Positions 52,618-61,012 of a DNA stretch of 64,000 bases are shown here, piece by piece. Numbering within the stretch: the first letter of the stretch is position 1; every line of letters begins with the position of its first letter. Source of the stretch: Mycobacterium sp. 852013-50091_SCH5140682 (lineage in GTDB: Bacteria; Actinomycetota; Actinomycetes; Mycobacteriales; Mycobacteriaceae). The translations under genes and the position numbers were made by a program. The stretch is from the NCBI RefSeq assembly GCF_001665685.1, contig NZ_LZTB01000039.1:1-64000 (forward strand), given 5' to 3'. The notes under the pieces were generated by a model. That model was not told the DNA's origin and did not search any database. It saw only the letters and a program-made list of their open reading frames with translations.

Positions 52618-53108
52618 GCCCGCTCGAGGCAGTGTTCGCGTTCTTCGGTGAGGGGCTGCGCACGATCGCCGCCATCGTCGACCCCGTTTCCGCCGAACCT
52701 CTGGCGGGGAACGACGACTTCGAACCCGCTCGCCAAACGCCGCGTGCTGTGGGGTTGCAGCATGCGGACGCCCCCGGGGAGGTGAGCGACGGTTTCCTAG
52801 CTACGGCGCCCTCCCCGGGGGACCTCACGGACTCAGATCTGCTCTACGAGCTGGCTGGCGCGCTGTTCGTGTTCGCCCGTGACGCGCACGACCGCATTCC
52901 AGCGCTCATCGATGCGGCCCGAGATCGCGCCGCACAGTTCCTCGCGATCGAGTCCGAGCCGGATGCGTCGGTGTCGCACGAGGATCTGGCCGCGCACATC
53001 ACCGCCATTTGGACGTCATGCATCGAGCGCACTCCGCGTATTCGGTTCCACGGAGTCTGCGACGAGATTGTGCGCGACCTGCTGGCCGAATACCGAATCA
53101 CCAAGTAG
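52614..53108 (+). CDS. Hypothetical prophage protein (164 aa)
   Basis: Starts at ATG 52614 inside the previous stop. It has an N-terminal helix (PLEAVFAFFGEGLRTIAAIVD), a disordered middle and a helical C-terminal half (LLYELAGALFVFARDAHDRIPALIDAARDRAAQFLAI). Soluble; no family recognised. Confidence 0.65.
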   Translation: MSPLEAVFAFFGEGLRTIAAIVDPVSAEPLAGNDDFEPARQTPRAVGLQHADAPGEVSDGFLATAPSPGDLTDSDLLYELAGALFVFARDAHDRIPALIDAARDRAAQFLAIESEPDASVSHEDLAAHITAIWTSCIERTPRIRFHGVCDEIVRDLLAEYRITK

Positions 53109-53122
53109 GAGAGGTACTTCCA

Positions 53123-53269
53123 ATGAACTTTGTATCGCTGGTCGAATCGCTGGTCGCCCAACAGCGCCGCTGCGGCAGGGACTTGTGCCAGGTCCGCAAC
53201 TGCGCGCGATGCCGGCGGGGCCGCCAGTGGCGGGCACGTATCGGCGATCGAGACGTCACCGCCAAGTAG
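53123..53269 (+). CDS. Small Cys/Arg-rich prophage protein (48 aa)
   Basis: ATG 53123 has AGGAGAGG eight bases upstream. The product (FVSLVESLVAQQRRCGRDLCQVRNCARCRRGRQWRAR) has four cysteines (C-x4-C-x4-C-x2-C) and is strongly basic, suggesting a zinc knuckle that binds nucleic acid. Followed by a hairpin. Confidence 0.6.
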   Translation: MNFVSLVESLVAQQRRCGRDLCQVRNCARCRRGRQWRARIGDRDVTAK

Positions 53270-53271
53270 AA

Positions 53272-53301
53272 GGCGGGCCACCCCTGCCCGGGTGACCCGC
53301 C
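53272..53301 (+). terminator. 12-bp intercistronic hairpin
   Basis: GGCGGGCCACCC and GGGTGACCCGCC pair with one mismatch around CTGCCC, in the 73-base gap between two genes. No T-run. It shares the CCACCC-N6-GGGTGA core with the hairpin at 51358. Confidence 0.55.
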
Positions 53302-53342
53302 GAAACACCGGAACAAACACCAACGCAGAAAGGACGATTCCG

Positions 53343-53642
53343 ATGCCAAACCCGAGTGTAGCCATCTGGCTGACCCGATCTTCCGAAGGCGACTTCGGCG
53401 CCCGCGAGTCGGGCAACTACGAGGCCGAAGACCTCGCGATTACGGACGACACCGAGATCGTCGTCGAGCTCGGCGGAGACACCTACATCAGGACCACTGT
53501 TGGTCGGTGGCGCCGCCTCGTTGAGGCCGTCGATGGCGCCGTCGCGGCCATCCCCGCCAAGCGTGAGGAACGTCGCGAATTCAAGCGCCGAAGTGACGAG
53601 GTCGTGGCCCGGCGCGCCGCCGCCAAGGCGGTGTCCGCATGA
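53343..53642 (+). CDS. Hypothetical prophage protein (99 aa)
   Basis: AGGACG precedes ATG 53343. The first half is acidic and beta-rich (EDLAITDDTEIVVELGGDTYIRTTVGRWRRLVEAVDG), the tail basic and helical (KREERREFKRRSDEVVARRAAAK). No family recognised. Overlaps the DUF732 start by four bases. Confidence 0.65.
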   Translation: MPNPSVAIWLTRSSEGDFGARESGNYEAEDLAITDDTEIVVELGGDTYIRTTVGRWRRLVEAVDGAVAAIPAKREERREFKRRSDEVVARRAAAKAVSA

Positions 53643-53983
53643 TCGGGATCAAGACCGCCTTCGGATTCGCGGCGGCCGGTGCCCTGGCCGCGGCGATCGT
53701 CACGCACGCACCCGTGGCCCATGCTGACGGCAACCTGTCGAACCGGGAAGCCGCGTACGTCCTGGCCTATGGCGCGGGCGCGGTGTGCCCGACGATCGAT
53801 GATTTCCCCAGCATCGCCGGGGTTGTCGGTGTCGTGAAGGGCATCGCTGCCGACGGGTTCACCTATGACGATGCCGTCGACATCGTCAACGCGTCGGTCG
53901 GCAGCTACTGCCCACGACACTGGTCACTGCTGCAGCAGGTGGGCGCGTACTTCCGTGGTGAAACTGGAAGGCAGGCAGCATGA
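53639..53983 (+). CDS. Phage-encoded DUF732 secreted protein
   Basis: A 114-residue protein with a Sec signal peptide (KTAFGFAAAGALAAAIVTHAPVAHA, cut before DGN) and a DUF732 domain (LSNREAAYVLAYGAGAVCPTIDD...DGFTYDDAVDIVNASVGSYCPRHWSLLQQV) with two cysteines. It is a second DUF732 gene in the window, but inside the phage early operon, so the phage carries a host-type exported protein. Its role is unknown. Confidence 0.82.
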   Translation: MIGIKTAFGFAAAGALAAAIVTHAPVAHADGNLSNREAAYVLAYGAGAVCPTIDDFPSIAGVVGVVKGIAADGFTYDDAVDIVNASVGSYCPRHWSLLQQVGAYFRGETGRQAA

Positions 53984-54117
53984 TCCGCGAAACTGTCACG
54001 CCGATCGCCTGGCTGATCGTGGCCATGACCATCGTTGTCGGCGCGGTGTTCTTCCTCCCCCCGACTGCGAACCCTGACCTGGCCGCCCCGATGGCGGTGA
54101 GTGGTGAGCGCCGGTGA
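53980..54117 (+). CDS. Small membrane protein (45 aa)
   Basis: Starts by ATGA overlap with the DUF732 gene. One membrane helix (PIAWLIVAMTIVVGAVFFLPP). No family recognised; the next gene starts by GTGA overlap. Confidence 0.55.
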   Translation: MIRETVTPIAWLIVAMTIVVGAVFFLPPTANPDLAAPMAVSGERR

Positions 54118-54293
54118 GCTTCGCACCGCGACTGTTCTTGTGCCCAGTGTGCTGGCGGGCCGTTCAGCCGACGATCCACTCGAACATTCCGCAGCATTTC
54201 GACTCCATCCGCGAGGACATCTGCCCGGCGTCCGGTGAGCACTATCGGATCACGATCGAACGTCGGCCCGAGTTCGAAGGGGTCGCATCGTGA
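54114..54293 (+). CDS. Small zinc-finger-like protein (59 aa)
   Basis: GTG 54114. The product has CPVCW near the start and a later cysteine (REDICPASGEHYRITIERRPEF). Probably a single zinc site. Both ends overlap neighbours by four bases. Confidence 0.55.
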   Translation: MSFAPRLFLCPVCWRAVQPTIHSNIPQHFDSIREDICPASGEHYRITIERRPEFEGVAS

Positions 54294-54487
54294 CCGCCGG
54301 CATCGGGGACAGTCGACCAGCGCAGTGGCGGGCCATGCTCACCGAGGTCAACAACCAGGCCGCTGACCTGTCCGGTGAGCTCGGCGGAACCGACAACGTG
54401 GTGGCCGAGCGGCGAATGATCCTGACGTCTTTGCGCCGCAACCTCACCCGCGCACTCGACGACATTCAACGACTGGAACAGCCATGA
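54290..54487 (+). CDS. Helical hypothetical protein (65 aa)
   Basis: GTG 54290. A predicted helical hairpin (AQWRAMLTEVNNQAADLSGELGG, VVAERRMILTSLRRNLTRALDDIQRLEQ). No family recognised. Confidence 0.55.
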   Translation: MTAGIGDSRPAQWRAMLTEVNNQAADLSGELGGTDNVVAERRMILTSLRRNLTRALDDIQRLEQP

Positions 54488-54663
54488 AAGTCAGCTGCCT
54501 GGTGTGCGGTGGGGCGGGGTTCGTGAAGGCCGCACCAGTTCAGGTGACCGCCGAGTGGACCGGATCCAACCCCATCCCCGCGCACACCGCCCGCACCTCG
54601 TGGGACGACGCCGTCGTCGTGCCCTGCTTCGCCTGCACACCGCCGACCGGAAGGCCCACTTAG
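54484..54663 (+). CDS. Zinc-ribbon protein (59 aa)
   Basis: ATG 54484. Two CxxC pairs (SCLVCGGAGF and PCFACTPP) give a zinc ribbon around a short beta segment. The stop shares a base with the next GTG. Probably nucleic-acid associated. Confidence 0.6.
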   Translation: MKVSCLVCGGAGFVKAAPVQVTAEWTGSNPIPAHTARTSWDDAVVVPCFACTPPTGRPT

Positions 54664-55646
54664 TGCCGATCAAGACTCGCTATCCAACGGGATCTCTCCC
54701 GTGGCCGCTGGTGCTGCTGGAGGGGCCGGAGCTGTCCGGAAAGACATACGCGGCAGCGGAATTCACGGCGTCTGAGCGGGTGGGGGACTGCTATTGGCTG
54801 CCGGTCGGAGATACCCCACCGGACGAGTACGCGGCCATCATGGGTCCCGACTGCCTCGTGGTCGAGCACAACGGCGCCTGGTACGACATCCTCAGCCAGG
54901 TAGCCCAGATCCATGCTGTGGCACTGGATTCGGATCCGGGAGACCCACCAACGGTGTTGGTGATCGACTCGATGACGTGCGAGTGGGAACTGCACAAGGA
55001 CTGGATCACCGCCCGGGCCAGATCCACCAAGTCGGCGCAGAAACTGCTGCGAGAGGACCCGAACTCCGAGATCAAACTGTCGCGTGCCCTGTGGGACGAC
55101 GCCGGCGGCCGACACGACGACCTGATGCGCCTTCTGAAGACGTTCAACGGCATCGTGATCGTGACCGCACGGTGCAAGGAGACGGTCGTCGACAGTGACG
55201 GCCGGATCATTCCCGGGTCGGAGTACCGTGTCGACGCGCACCGTGGCCTCACCCACGACGCGTCGGTGTGGGTACGCCTGTCCCGGGACGAGAGACCGAC
55301 GCTGATCGGCTGCCGCGTGGCCGGGGTCGGCGCCGTCCCGGGTGTCGACAAGTCGTTGCAGTTCGACGACTTCCGCCTGGACGGGCTGCTGTTCGACGTT
55401 CTCGGCTACACGCCGGCCAGCGCGCGGCCCCGCGTAGTGACACCACTGGTGGCCGACGAAACCGAGCTGGCCGCCCAGGCCCGCGCCGCGGTCCGCGAAT
55501 ACGTCACCCAGCACCGACTCAACGAAGAACAGGTGCTGGCCGCCTTCTACCGGCAGCACGGCGAAGCACTTCGAGAATGCCGAGACGTCGCCGTCATCCT
55601 CCAATTCCTCAAGCAGCTCAGGCAATCTCGCCAGGAGGCATCGTGA
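54663..55646 (+). CDS. RecA-like NTPase, Sak4-type recombination ATPase
   Basis: A 327-residue P-loop ATPase. Walker A is GPELSGKT (residues 21-28) and Walker B is VLVIDSMT, followed by a sensor-like FNGIVIVTARCKE. These match the AAA_24/Sak4 group of phage single-strand annealing or RecA-like proteins. A ~100-residue helical C-terminal extension may contact partners. It precedes an HNH endonuclease and probably supports phage recombination and replication. Confidence 0.8.
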   Translation: MPIKTRYPTGSLPWPLVLLEGPELSGKTYAAAEFTASERVGDCYWLPVGDTPPDEYAAIMGPDCLVVEHNGAWYDILSQVAQIHAVALDSDPGDPPTVLVIDSMTCEWELHKDWITARARSTKSAQKLLREDPNSEIKLSRALWDDAGGRHDDLMRLLKTFNGIVIVTARCKETVVDSDGRIIPGSEYRVDAHRGLTHDASVWVRLSRDERPTLIGCRVAGVGAVPGVDKSLQFDDFRLDGLLFDVLGYTPASARPRVVTPLVADETELAAQARAAVREYVTQHRLNEEQVLAAFYRQHGEALRECRDVAVILQFLKQLRQSRQEAS

Positions 55647-56008
55647 GCCGCCGCGCTACCGGGTTCCCACCTCTGGTTCGAACTCTCATCTACGAGCGGG
55701 CTGCCGGCCGGTGTGAGCGCTGCGACGAGTGGACAAGTGACTGCGAGATCCACCACCGACGTCCTCGTGGCATGGGCGGAACTCGCCGTGAAGACAGCAA
55801 CACAGCATCGGCCGGGGTGCTCCTGTGCGCCGCCTGTCACCGGCATGTTGAGAGCTATCGGGCGAAGGCTTTCGACGACGGCTGGCTCGTACGGCAGTCC
55901 CACGACCCGAAGGCGGAGCGTCTCTTTCGTCGTGGGCAATGGGTCTTCCTCGATGACGCGGGCGGCATGCGTCCCGCACCGGCACCAGAACAGGACAAGG
56001 CGTCATGA
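55643..56008 (+). CDS. HNH endonuclease
   Basis: A 121-residue protein with a zinc-binding HNH fold: CERCDEW, EIHHRRPRGMGG (catalytic HH), and LCAACHRHVES. GTG 55643 overlaps the ATPase stop by four bases. It resembles small phage recombination/packaging nucleases; in this early operon a Holliday or branched-DNA role near the Sak4-like protein is plausible. Confidence 0.85.
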   Translation: MSRRATGFPPLVRTLIYERAAGRCERCDEWTSDCEIHHRRPRGMGGTRREDSNTASAGVLLCAACHRHVESYRAKAFDDGWLVRQSHDPKAERLFRRGQWVFLDDAGGMRPAPAPEQDKAS

Positions 56009-56190
56009 CCATGTGCGCGGGCTGCCATCACCACCCTCACCCGGATCGGCGCTGCCGGGTGAAGCGCGTCGACGGGCCCGCATCCCACGATGGCCGCCAG
56101 GTCGGCGACGACTACGAGCACACCGGCCGCAACGTCACCCAATGCGCCTGTGACACATACACACCCGAACTGAACGGAAGCGTGGCATGA
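56005..56190 (+). CDS. Cys/His-rich small protein (61 aa)
   Basis: ATG 56005. CAGCHHHPHPDRRCR and CACD give four to five cysteines with histidines, probably one zinc site. Coupled by ATGA overlaps at both ends. No family recognised. Confidence 0.6.
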   Translation: MTMCAGCHHHPHPDRRCRVKRVDGPASHDGRQVGDDYEHTGRNVTQCACDTYTPELNGSVA

Positions 56191-56489
56191 ACACCTGCGA
56201 AGACGAAACCGAGCCTCTCGGCGAATCACCCGACGTCCCGGCCCGCTACGACGCTGGCATCGGCAACACCTTGGCCGCGATCGAGCGCGGAGCCGTCATC
56301 GGTGTCCTGTCCGCCGCCGACCAGATCACCGCCACAGCGCAGCTCGCCGACCGGCAAGCCCGCGCGATCACCGCGGTGCGCGCGCTGCACCCGGCCGTCA
56401 AAGACCTGGCTGGCTACACACTGTGTCACTGGTGTGGCAGCCACTACCCGTGCGCAACGGTCCGTGCGATCGACGAGGCGGGTGCGTGA
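56187..56489 (+). CDS. Actinophage-type hypothetical protein (100 aa)
   Basis: A helical body (AGIGNTLAAIERGAVIGVLSAADQITATAQLADRQARAITAVRALH) ending in CHWCGSHYPCATVRAIDEA, a Cys-x2-Cys-x4-Cys tail often seen in small actinophage proteins. Function unknown. Confidence 0.65.
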   Translation: MNTCEDETEPLGESPDVPARYDAGIGNTLAAIERGAVIGVLSAADQITATAQLADRQARAITAVRALHPAVKDLAGYTLCHWCGSHYPCATVRAIDEAGA

Positions 56490-57142
56490 TGACCGGTTAC
56501 CCGCCTGCAATGACGTTGCGGCCGTTGACGGGATGGCCGATGCAGTTCACCGTGGATCGGAAGCCGTCGCGGTTCGAGTCGTCGTTCCCCGACACCATCA
56601 AGCTGCTCGACCGGGAGCTCCGGCTCCTCGACCCGAACGACGGGTACTACCCGCCGTCGATACTGCAGCTCGCGATCGACGAATCGAAGTTCCGCCGCGA
56701 CGGGATGCCCCGCGCCGGTGCCACCCCAACGCATCCGGGCGTCATCCTGAACATCGAGCCGCGCAACCGGCCCGCGCTGTCGTTCCCCTGTGACACCTTC
56801 ACCCACTGGCACGCCAACCTCCGTGCGATCGCGCTGACGCTGGAGGCGCTCCGGAAGATCGACCGGTACGGGGTCACCCAGACCGGGCAGCAGTACCGCG
56901 GCTGGCAGGCACTACCAGCGGCAGGCGACACCACCGTGGCCATAACTGTGGATGCGGCCGCCGACTTCCTGCGCACGGTCGCCGGCGAGGAAGGCCGCGG
57001 CCTGGACCTCAACACCGTCGCGCAGACCTACCGCCGCGCCCGTGCGAACTCGCACCCCGACCGTCACGGCGGCGACCAAACCCAGTGGGACCGCGTCGAG
57101 GCGGCCGCCCAGATACTCCGCAGCGCCGGGGTGCTCTCATGA
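56489..57142 (+). CDS. Phage protein with C-terminal J-domain-like segment
   Basis: A 217-residue protein. Residues ~1-140 are of unknown type (GWPMQFTVDRKPSRFESSFPDTIKLLDRELRLL). Residues ~150-215 resemble a J-domain: a helix (AVAQTYRRARANSH region), the His189-Pro-Asp motif and the loop RHGGDQTQWDRVEAAAQILR. J-domains stimulate DnaK ATPase, which phages can use for replication initiation. GTG 56486 is an alternative start. Confidence 0.7.
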   Translation: MTGYPPAMTLRPLTGWPMQFTVDRKPSRFESSFPDTIKLLDRELRLLDPNDGYYPPSILQLAIDESKFRRDGMPRAGATPTHPGVILNIEPRNRPALSFPCDTFTHWHANLRAIALTLEALRKIDRYGVTQTGQQYRGWQALPAAGDTTVAITVDAAADFLRTVAGEEGRGLDLNTVAQTYRRARANSHPDRHGGDQTQWDRVEAAAQILRSAGVLS

Positions 57143-57432
57143 CGGAGGCCAAAACGTTCGACGACGCGGTGGCCGAGCTGAGGGCCAAAGAGCAGCGGGA
57201 GCGGGAGGCGTCTCGGAAGCGCCTGTTCCTCTTCGCGTTGGAGTCGGTAGACACCGACGGGTTGCCGCGCGTCTCGGGTTACACAGTGGAGACCCTTCTC
57301 AGCAGGGGGCTCATCGAGGAGACATCGGATGTCTGCCGGTTCCGGCTCACCCCGGAGGGGCGGATCATGTTGCACGCCAACCCTGCCGAGCAGCCCGCAT
57401 CGGATGAGCTCGCACTGTTCGGGGCGGTGTGA
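57139..57432 (+). CDS. Hypothetical prophage protein (97 aa)
   Basis: ATG 57139 by ATGA overlap. A charged helix (DDAVAELRAKEQREREASRKRLFLFAL) leads into a winged-helix-like half (SGYTVETLLSRGLIEETSDVCRFRLTPEGRIML), the usual look of a small DNA-binding protein. No named family. Confidence 0.6.
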   Translation: MTEAKTFDDAVAELRAKEQREREASRKRLFLFALESVDTDGLPRVSGYTVETLLSRGLIEETSDVCRFRLTPEGRIMLHANPAEQPASDELALFGAV

Positions 57433-57839
57433 TGGCCGCCGTCCTGCTCACCGAGGATCAGCGGTGGCTGCTGTACGTCGCAGCCCGGCACATTATGCCG
57501 ATCGCCCTGATCGATCCCGACTATGGGATTGCCAGCCTCAAGCAGAGCCACGCCGGCGGATGCTGGCCGCCCGGGCGCCCGCTGGTGCCCGAGTGGCTGA
57601 ACTCGTACCAGGTCACCAAGTCGGGGATCGCTGGCGGTGAGGCGCCAGGCCTCACGCGCGTGACGGTCACCTGGGGACAGCTGAAGCGGTTCGCGCAGGA
57701 GCTGCCTGTTGAGCTGCGGGCCGTGCTGATGGCCGCGCGCAAGGCCGACCGGAACAACTGCGACGCGGCAATGCTGACAGTGCTTGGCCTGGACAAGGAT
57801 TCACCGGGCCAGCTCGAACTGTTCGGAGTCGCATCATGA
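57429..57839 (+). CDS. Hypothetical prophage protein (136 aa)
   Basis: GTG 57429 or ATG 57432. Soluble (LTEDQRWLLYVAARHIMPIALIDP...TRVTVTWGQLKRFAQELPVELRAVLMAARKADRNN), ending QLELFGVA, similar to the end of the preceding protein (ELALFGAV). A shared C-terminal peptide may bind a common partner. No family recognised. Confidence 0.6.
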   Translation: MMAAVLLTEDQRWLLYVAARHIMPIALIDPDYGIASLKQSHAGGCWPPGRPLVPEWLNSYQVTKSGIAGGEAPGLTRVTVTWGQLKRFAQELPVELRAVLMAARKADRNNCDAAMLTVLGLDKDSPGQLELFGVAS

Positions 57840-58036
57840 TTGGCACGACGCTCACGTTCCTGGAGCGGTACGACGAGCTGCACGGCCTCGATCTGCCGGA
57901 CTGGCAGGTCGCGAAGCGCATGGGTATCACGCTGAGTTCGTTGGAGCGGCAGCTGGAGCGTTACCACCGTCCGGTCAGCGAGCTACTGCGTGACCTCGCG
58001 CGTGAGGAACGCGAACGTCACAGGGCGGCATCATGA
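57836..58036 (+). CDS. Small HTH-like protein (66 aa)
   Basis: ATG 57836. The segment DLPDWQVAKRMGITLSSLERQLERYHRP reads as a helix-turn-helix. Coupled to the helicase gene by ATGA overlap. Confidence 0.6.
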   Translation: MIGTTLTFLERYDELHGLDLPDWQVAKRMGITLSSLERQLERYHRPVSELLRDLAREERERHRAAS

Positions 58037-60603
58037 CCGCCCACGTCAGGTCCTACAGCGAATTCTTGGCCGACAAGGTGCGGTTCGATTCGACGTTCGG
58101 CCATCACGTCGACCTCGAGGACATCCACTCGATCCTCAACCCGCACCAGCGCGACATCGTGCACTGGGCCGTCGCCGGCGGCCGGCGCGCGATCTTCGCC
58201 AGCTTCGGGCTCGGCAAGACTGTGATGCAGCTGGAGATCCTGCGCCTCACCTTGGCCTGCGAGGCCGCGGCCAAGGGGTACCGCGGCGCATCGACGTCGG
58301 GTAGGCCGAACATGCCCGGCCTGTCGGCGCTGATCGTGTGCCCGCTCGGCGTGCGACAGGAGTTCATGCGCGACGCCAAGATGCTTGGCATCAGCGTCCG
58401 GTTCATCCGCTCCACCGCTGAGCTTCTGGAGCCGAACACCTACGCCGACATCTACTTGACCAACTACGAGTCGGTGCGCGAGGGGAAGGTCGACGTCAGC
58501 TGGTTCACCGCGGTCAGCCTCGATGAGGCGTCGGTGCTGCGGTCGTTCGGCAGCAAGACGTTCCAGACGTTCCTGCCTCTCTTCGACGAGGTGCCCTATC
58601 GGTTCGTCGCGACGGCCACCCCGTCACCGAACCGGTACAAGGAACTGATCCACTACGCCGGGTTCCTCGGCGTCATGGACACCGGGCAGGCACTCACCCG
58701 GTTCTTCCAACGCGACTCCACCAAGGCCAACCACCTCACGCTCTACCCGCACAAGGAACGCGAGTTCTACCTGTGGCTGAACACCTGGGCCACGTTCATC
58801 CAGAAGCCCAGCGACCTCGGCTACTCCGACGACGGTTATGACCTGCCCGAGCTCGATGTGCGCTGGCATGAGGTCGACGTTGACCACTCGGCGGCCGGCG
58901 CTGACCGCGACGGCCAGGGTCTGTTGTTCAAGGGCGGTGTCCTGTCCACCGTCGACGCGGCGCGGGAAAAGCGCAGCTCGATGCCGGCCCGCATCGCGAA
59001 GGCCTGCGCGCTGGTCACTGCCGCTCCCGATGATCACTTCATCTTGTGGCACGACCTCGAAGACGAACGCCGCGCGATCAAGGCCGCGATCCCCGAAGCC
59101 GTGGAGGTCTACGGGTCGCAGGATCTCGACGAGCGCGAGCAGCGCGTCATCGACTTCAGTGACGGACGGTTCCGGATCCTGGCCACCAAGCCGTCACTGT
59201 CCGGGTCGGGCTGCAACTTCCAACGGCACTGCCACCGCGCAGTTTTCGTCGGCGTCGGGTTCAGCTTCAACGACTTCATCCAGTCCATCCACCGCATCCA
59301 GCGCTACCAGCAGACCCACACCGTGCGTATCGACGTGATCTACGCCGAATCCGAACGCGAGGTCGTGCGCACCCTGCAGCGCAAATGGTCCGAGCACAAG
59401 GAGCTGACCGCCACCATGTCGAGCATCATCCGCGAGCACGGGCTGAGGCCGGCCGAGATCACCGAGGCGCTGCAACGGTCCATCGGCGTCGACCGCATCG
59501 AAGCCAGCGGCGAAGGCTGGTTGGCCGCGAACAACGACTGCGTCATGGAAACCGAAGCGATGGAATCGGATTCGGTGAACCTGATTGTCACGTCGATTCC
59601 GTTCGCCAACCACTACGAATACACCCCGTCCTACAACGACTTCGGGCACACCGACGACAACCAGCATTTCTGGCAGCAGATGGACTACCTGACACCACAG
59701 CTGCTGCGGATCCTCGCGCCCGGGCGCATCTACGCCTGCCACGTGAAGGACCGGATCCTGTTCGGCAATGTCACTGGTGCTGGCGTGCCGACCGTGTCAC
59801 CTTTTCATGCTGAGGCGATCTTCCACGGGCGCAAGCACGGATTCGACTACCTCGGCATGATCACCGTCGTCACTGACGTCGTGCGCGAGAACAACCAGAC
59901 CTACCGGCTCGGCTGGTCCGAGCAGTGCAAGGACGCCACCAAGATGGGCGTCGGCAGCCCGGAATACGTTCTGCTGTTCCACAAGCCGCAGACGGATCGG
60001 TCCAAGGGGTACGCGGACACTCCGGTCACGAAGTCCAAGGACTATTACACCCGGGCCCGCTGGCAGGTCGACGCGCACGCATTCTGGCGCTCGAGTGGTG
60101 ACCGCCTGCTCACCACTGACGAACTGGCCGCGCTGAAACCCGACCAACTGTCGCGGGTGTTCACCGAACACACGCTGCGCGAGGTGTACGACTACGAGTC
60201 CCACATTCAGATCGGTGAGGCACTCGAGGGCCGTGGCGCGCTGCCCGCCACGTTCATGTCGCTGGCGCCAGGATCCTGGTCGCCGGAGGTGTGGCACGAC
60301 ATCAACCGGATGCTCACGCTGAACACCACGCAATCCCAACGCGCACAACAGATGCACGTGTGCCCACTGCAATTCGACATCGTCGACCGGCTGATCACCC
60401 GATTCTCCAACCCCGGCGATCTCGTCTTCGACCCATTCGGCGGACTGATGACCGTGCCGGTGCGTGCACTCAAGGCCGGGCGCCGCGGCCGTGGTGTCGA
60501 GCTGAACACCGGCTACTACCTCGACGGCGTCAAGTACCTCGAAGCCGAGGAACGTAAGCGCGACATGCCCAGCCTTTTCGACCTAGATGCGGAGGCATCG
60601 TGA
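58033..60603 (+). CDS. SF2 helicase fused to a beta-class DNA methyltransferase
   Basis: An 856-residue fusion. Helicase ~1-460: Walker A SFGLGKT (57-63), box II Asp164-Glu165-Ala-Ser, TATPSPN, and motif VI SIHRIQRYQQT. Methyltransferase ~500-850: motif IV is T-S-I-P-F (520-524) where SPPY/DPPY is usual, followed by NHYEYTPSYNDFGH; motif I is DPFGG (800-804) with RGRGVEL after it, so the order IV-to-I marks the beta class. It may modify phage or host DNA as it is unwound. There is no nuclease domain. Confidence 0.85.
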   Translation: MTAHVRSYSEFLADKVRFDSTFGHHVDLEDIHSILNPHQRDIVHWAVAGGRRAIFASFGLGKTVMQLEILRLTLACEAAAKGYRGASTSGRPNMPGLSALIVCPLGVRQEFMRDAKMLGISVRFIRSTAELLEPNTYADIYLTNYESVREGKVDVSWFTAVSLDEASVLRSFGSKTFQTFLPLFDEVPYRFVATATPSPNRYKELIHYAGFLGVMDTGQALTRFFQRDSTKANHLTLYPHKEREFYLWLNTWATFIQKPSDLGYSDDGYDLPELDVRWHEVDVDHSAAGADRDGQGLLFKGGVLSTVDAAREKRSSMPARIAKACALVTAAPDDHFILWHDLEDERRAIKAAIPEAVEVYGSQDLDEREQRVIDFSDGRFRILATKPSLSGSGCNFQRHCHRAVFVGVGFSFNDFIQSIHRIQRYQQTHTVRIDVIYAESEREVVRTLQRKWSEHKELTATMSSIIREHGLRPAEITEALQRSIGVDRIEASGEGWLAANNDCVMETEAMESDSVNLIVTSIPFANHYEYTPSYNDFGHTDDNQHFWQQMDYLTPQLLRILAPGRIYACHVKDRILFGNVTGAGVPTVSPFHAEAIFHGRKHGFDYLGMITVVTDVVRENNQTYRLGWSEQCKDATKMGVGSPEYVLLFHKPQTDRSKGYADTPVTKSKDYYTRARWQVDAHAFWRSSGDRLLTTDELAALKPDQLSRVFTEHTLREVYDYESHIQIGEALEGRGALPATFMSLAPGSWSPEVWHDINRMLTLNTTQSQRAQQMHVCPLQFDIVDRLITRFSNPGDLVFDPFGGLMTVPVRALKAGRRGRGVELNTGYYLDGVKYLEAEERKRDMPSLFDLDAEAS

Positions 60604-60673
60604 ACGCGGAATCGATGCTCCGACACCGAAATAGACGACGTACTACCGGATCAATGTGGACCAGGAGGACACG

Positions 60674-61012
60674 ATGAGTGACGCGCGCGAGAAGGTGGCC
60701 GAAGCGATCCGGAACGCGCGCGGTTGGAAGCCAGAGCACGGTTTCGGGTACACCGAACACCTCGCCGAGGCGGCTATCACCGCGCACCTGGCGGCACTCG
60801 GCCAAGGCGGCTACGTGGTGGTGGCACTGCCTGAGCCTGTCGTCACCGAGTCATTCGGAACCGAATGCCTGCAGTGGCTTGACGGTGAAGTGTCGTTCTT
60901 TCCCGCTGAGGGTCGGCTGGAACTCGACTACCGCTCTATCACCCCGGAGGTGGCCCGCAACATCGCCGCTGCCCTCGTCGCCGGCGCCCAGGCTGCGGAG
61001 GCGGCTCGATGA
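60674..61012 (+). CDS. Hypothetical prophage protein (112 aa)
   Basis: ATG 60674 has AGGAGG five bases upstream after a 70-base gap, the only sizeable break in this stretch, so it begins a new translation unit. The product (AREKVAEAIRNARGWKPEHGFGYTEHLAEAAITAHLAALGQGGYVVVALPE) is of a common actinophage type with unknown function. Confidence 0.65.
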   Translation: MSDAREKVAEAIRNARGWKPEHGFGYTEHLAEAAITAHLAALGQGGYVVVALPEPVVTESFGTECLQWLDGEVSFFPAEGRLELDYRSITPEVARNIAAALVAGAQAAEAAR

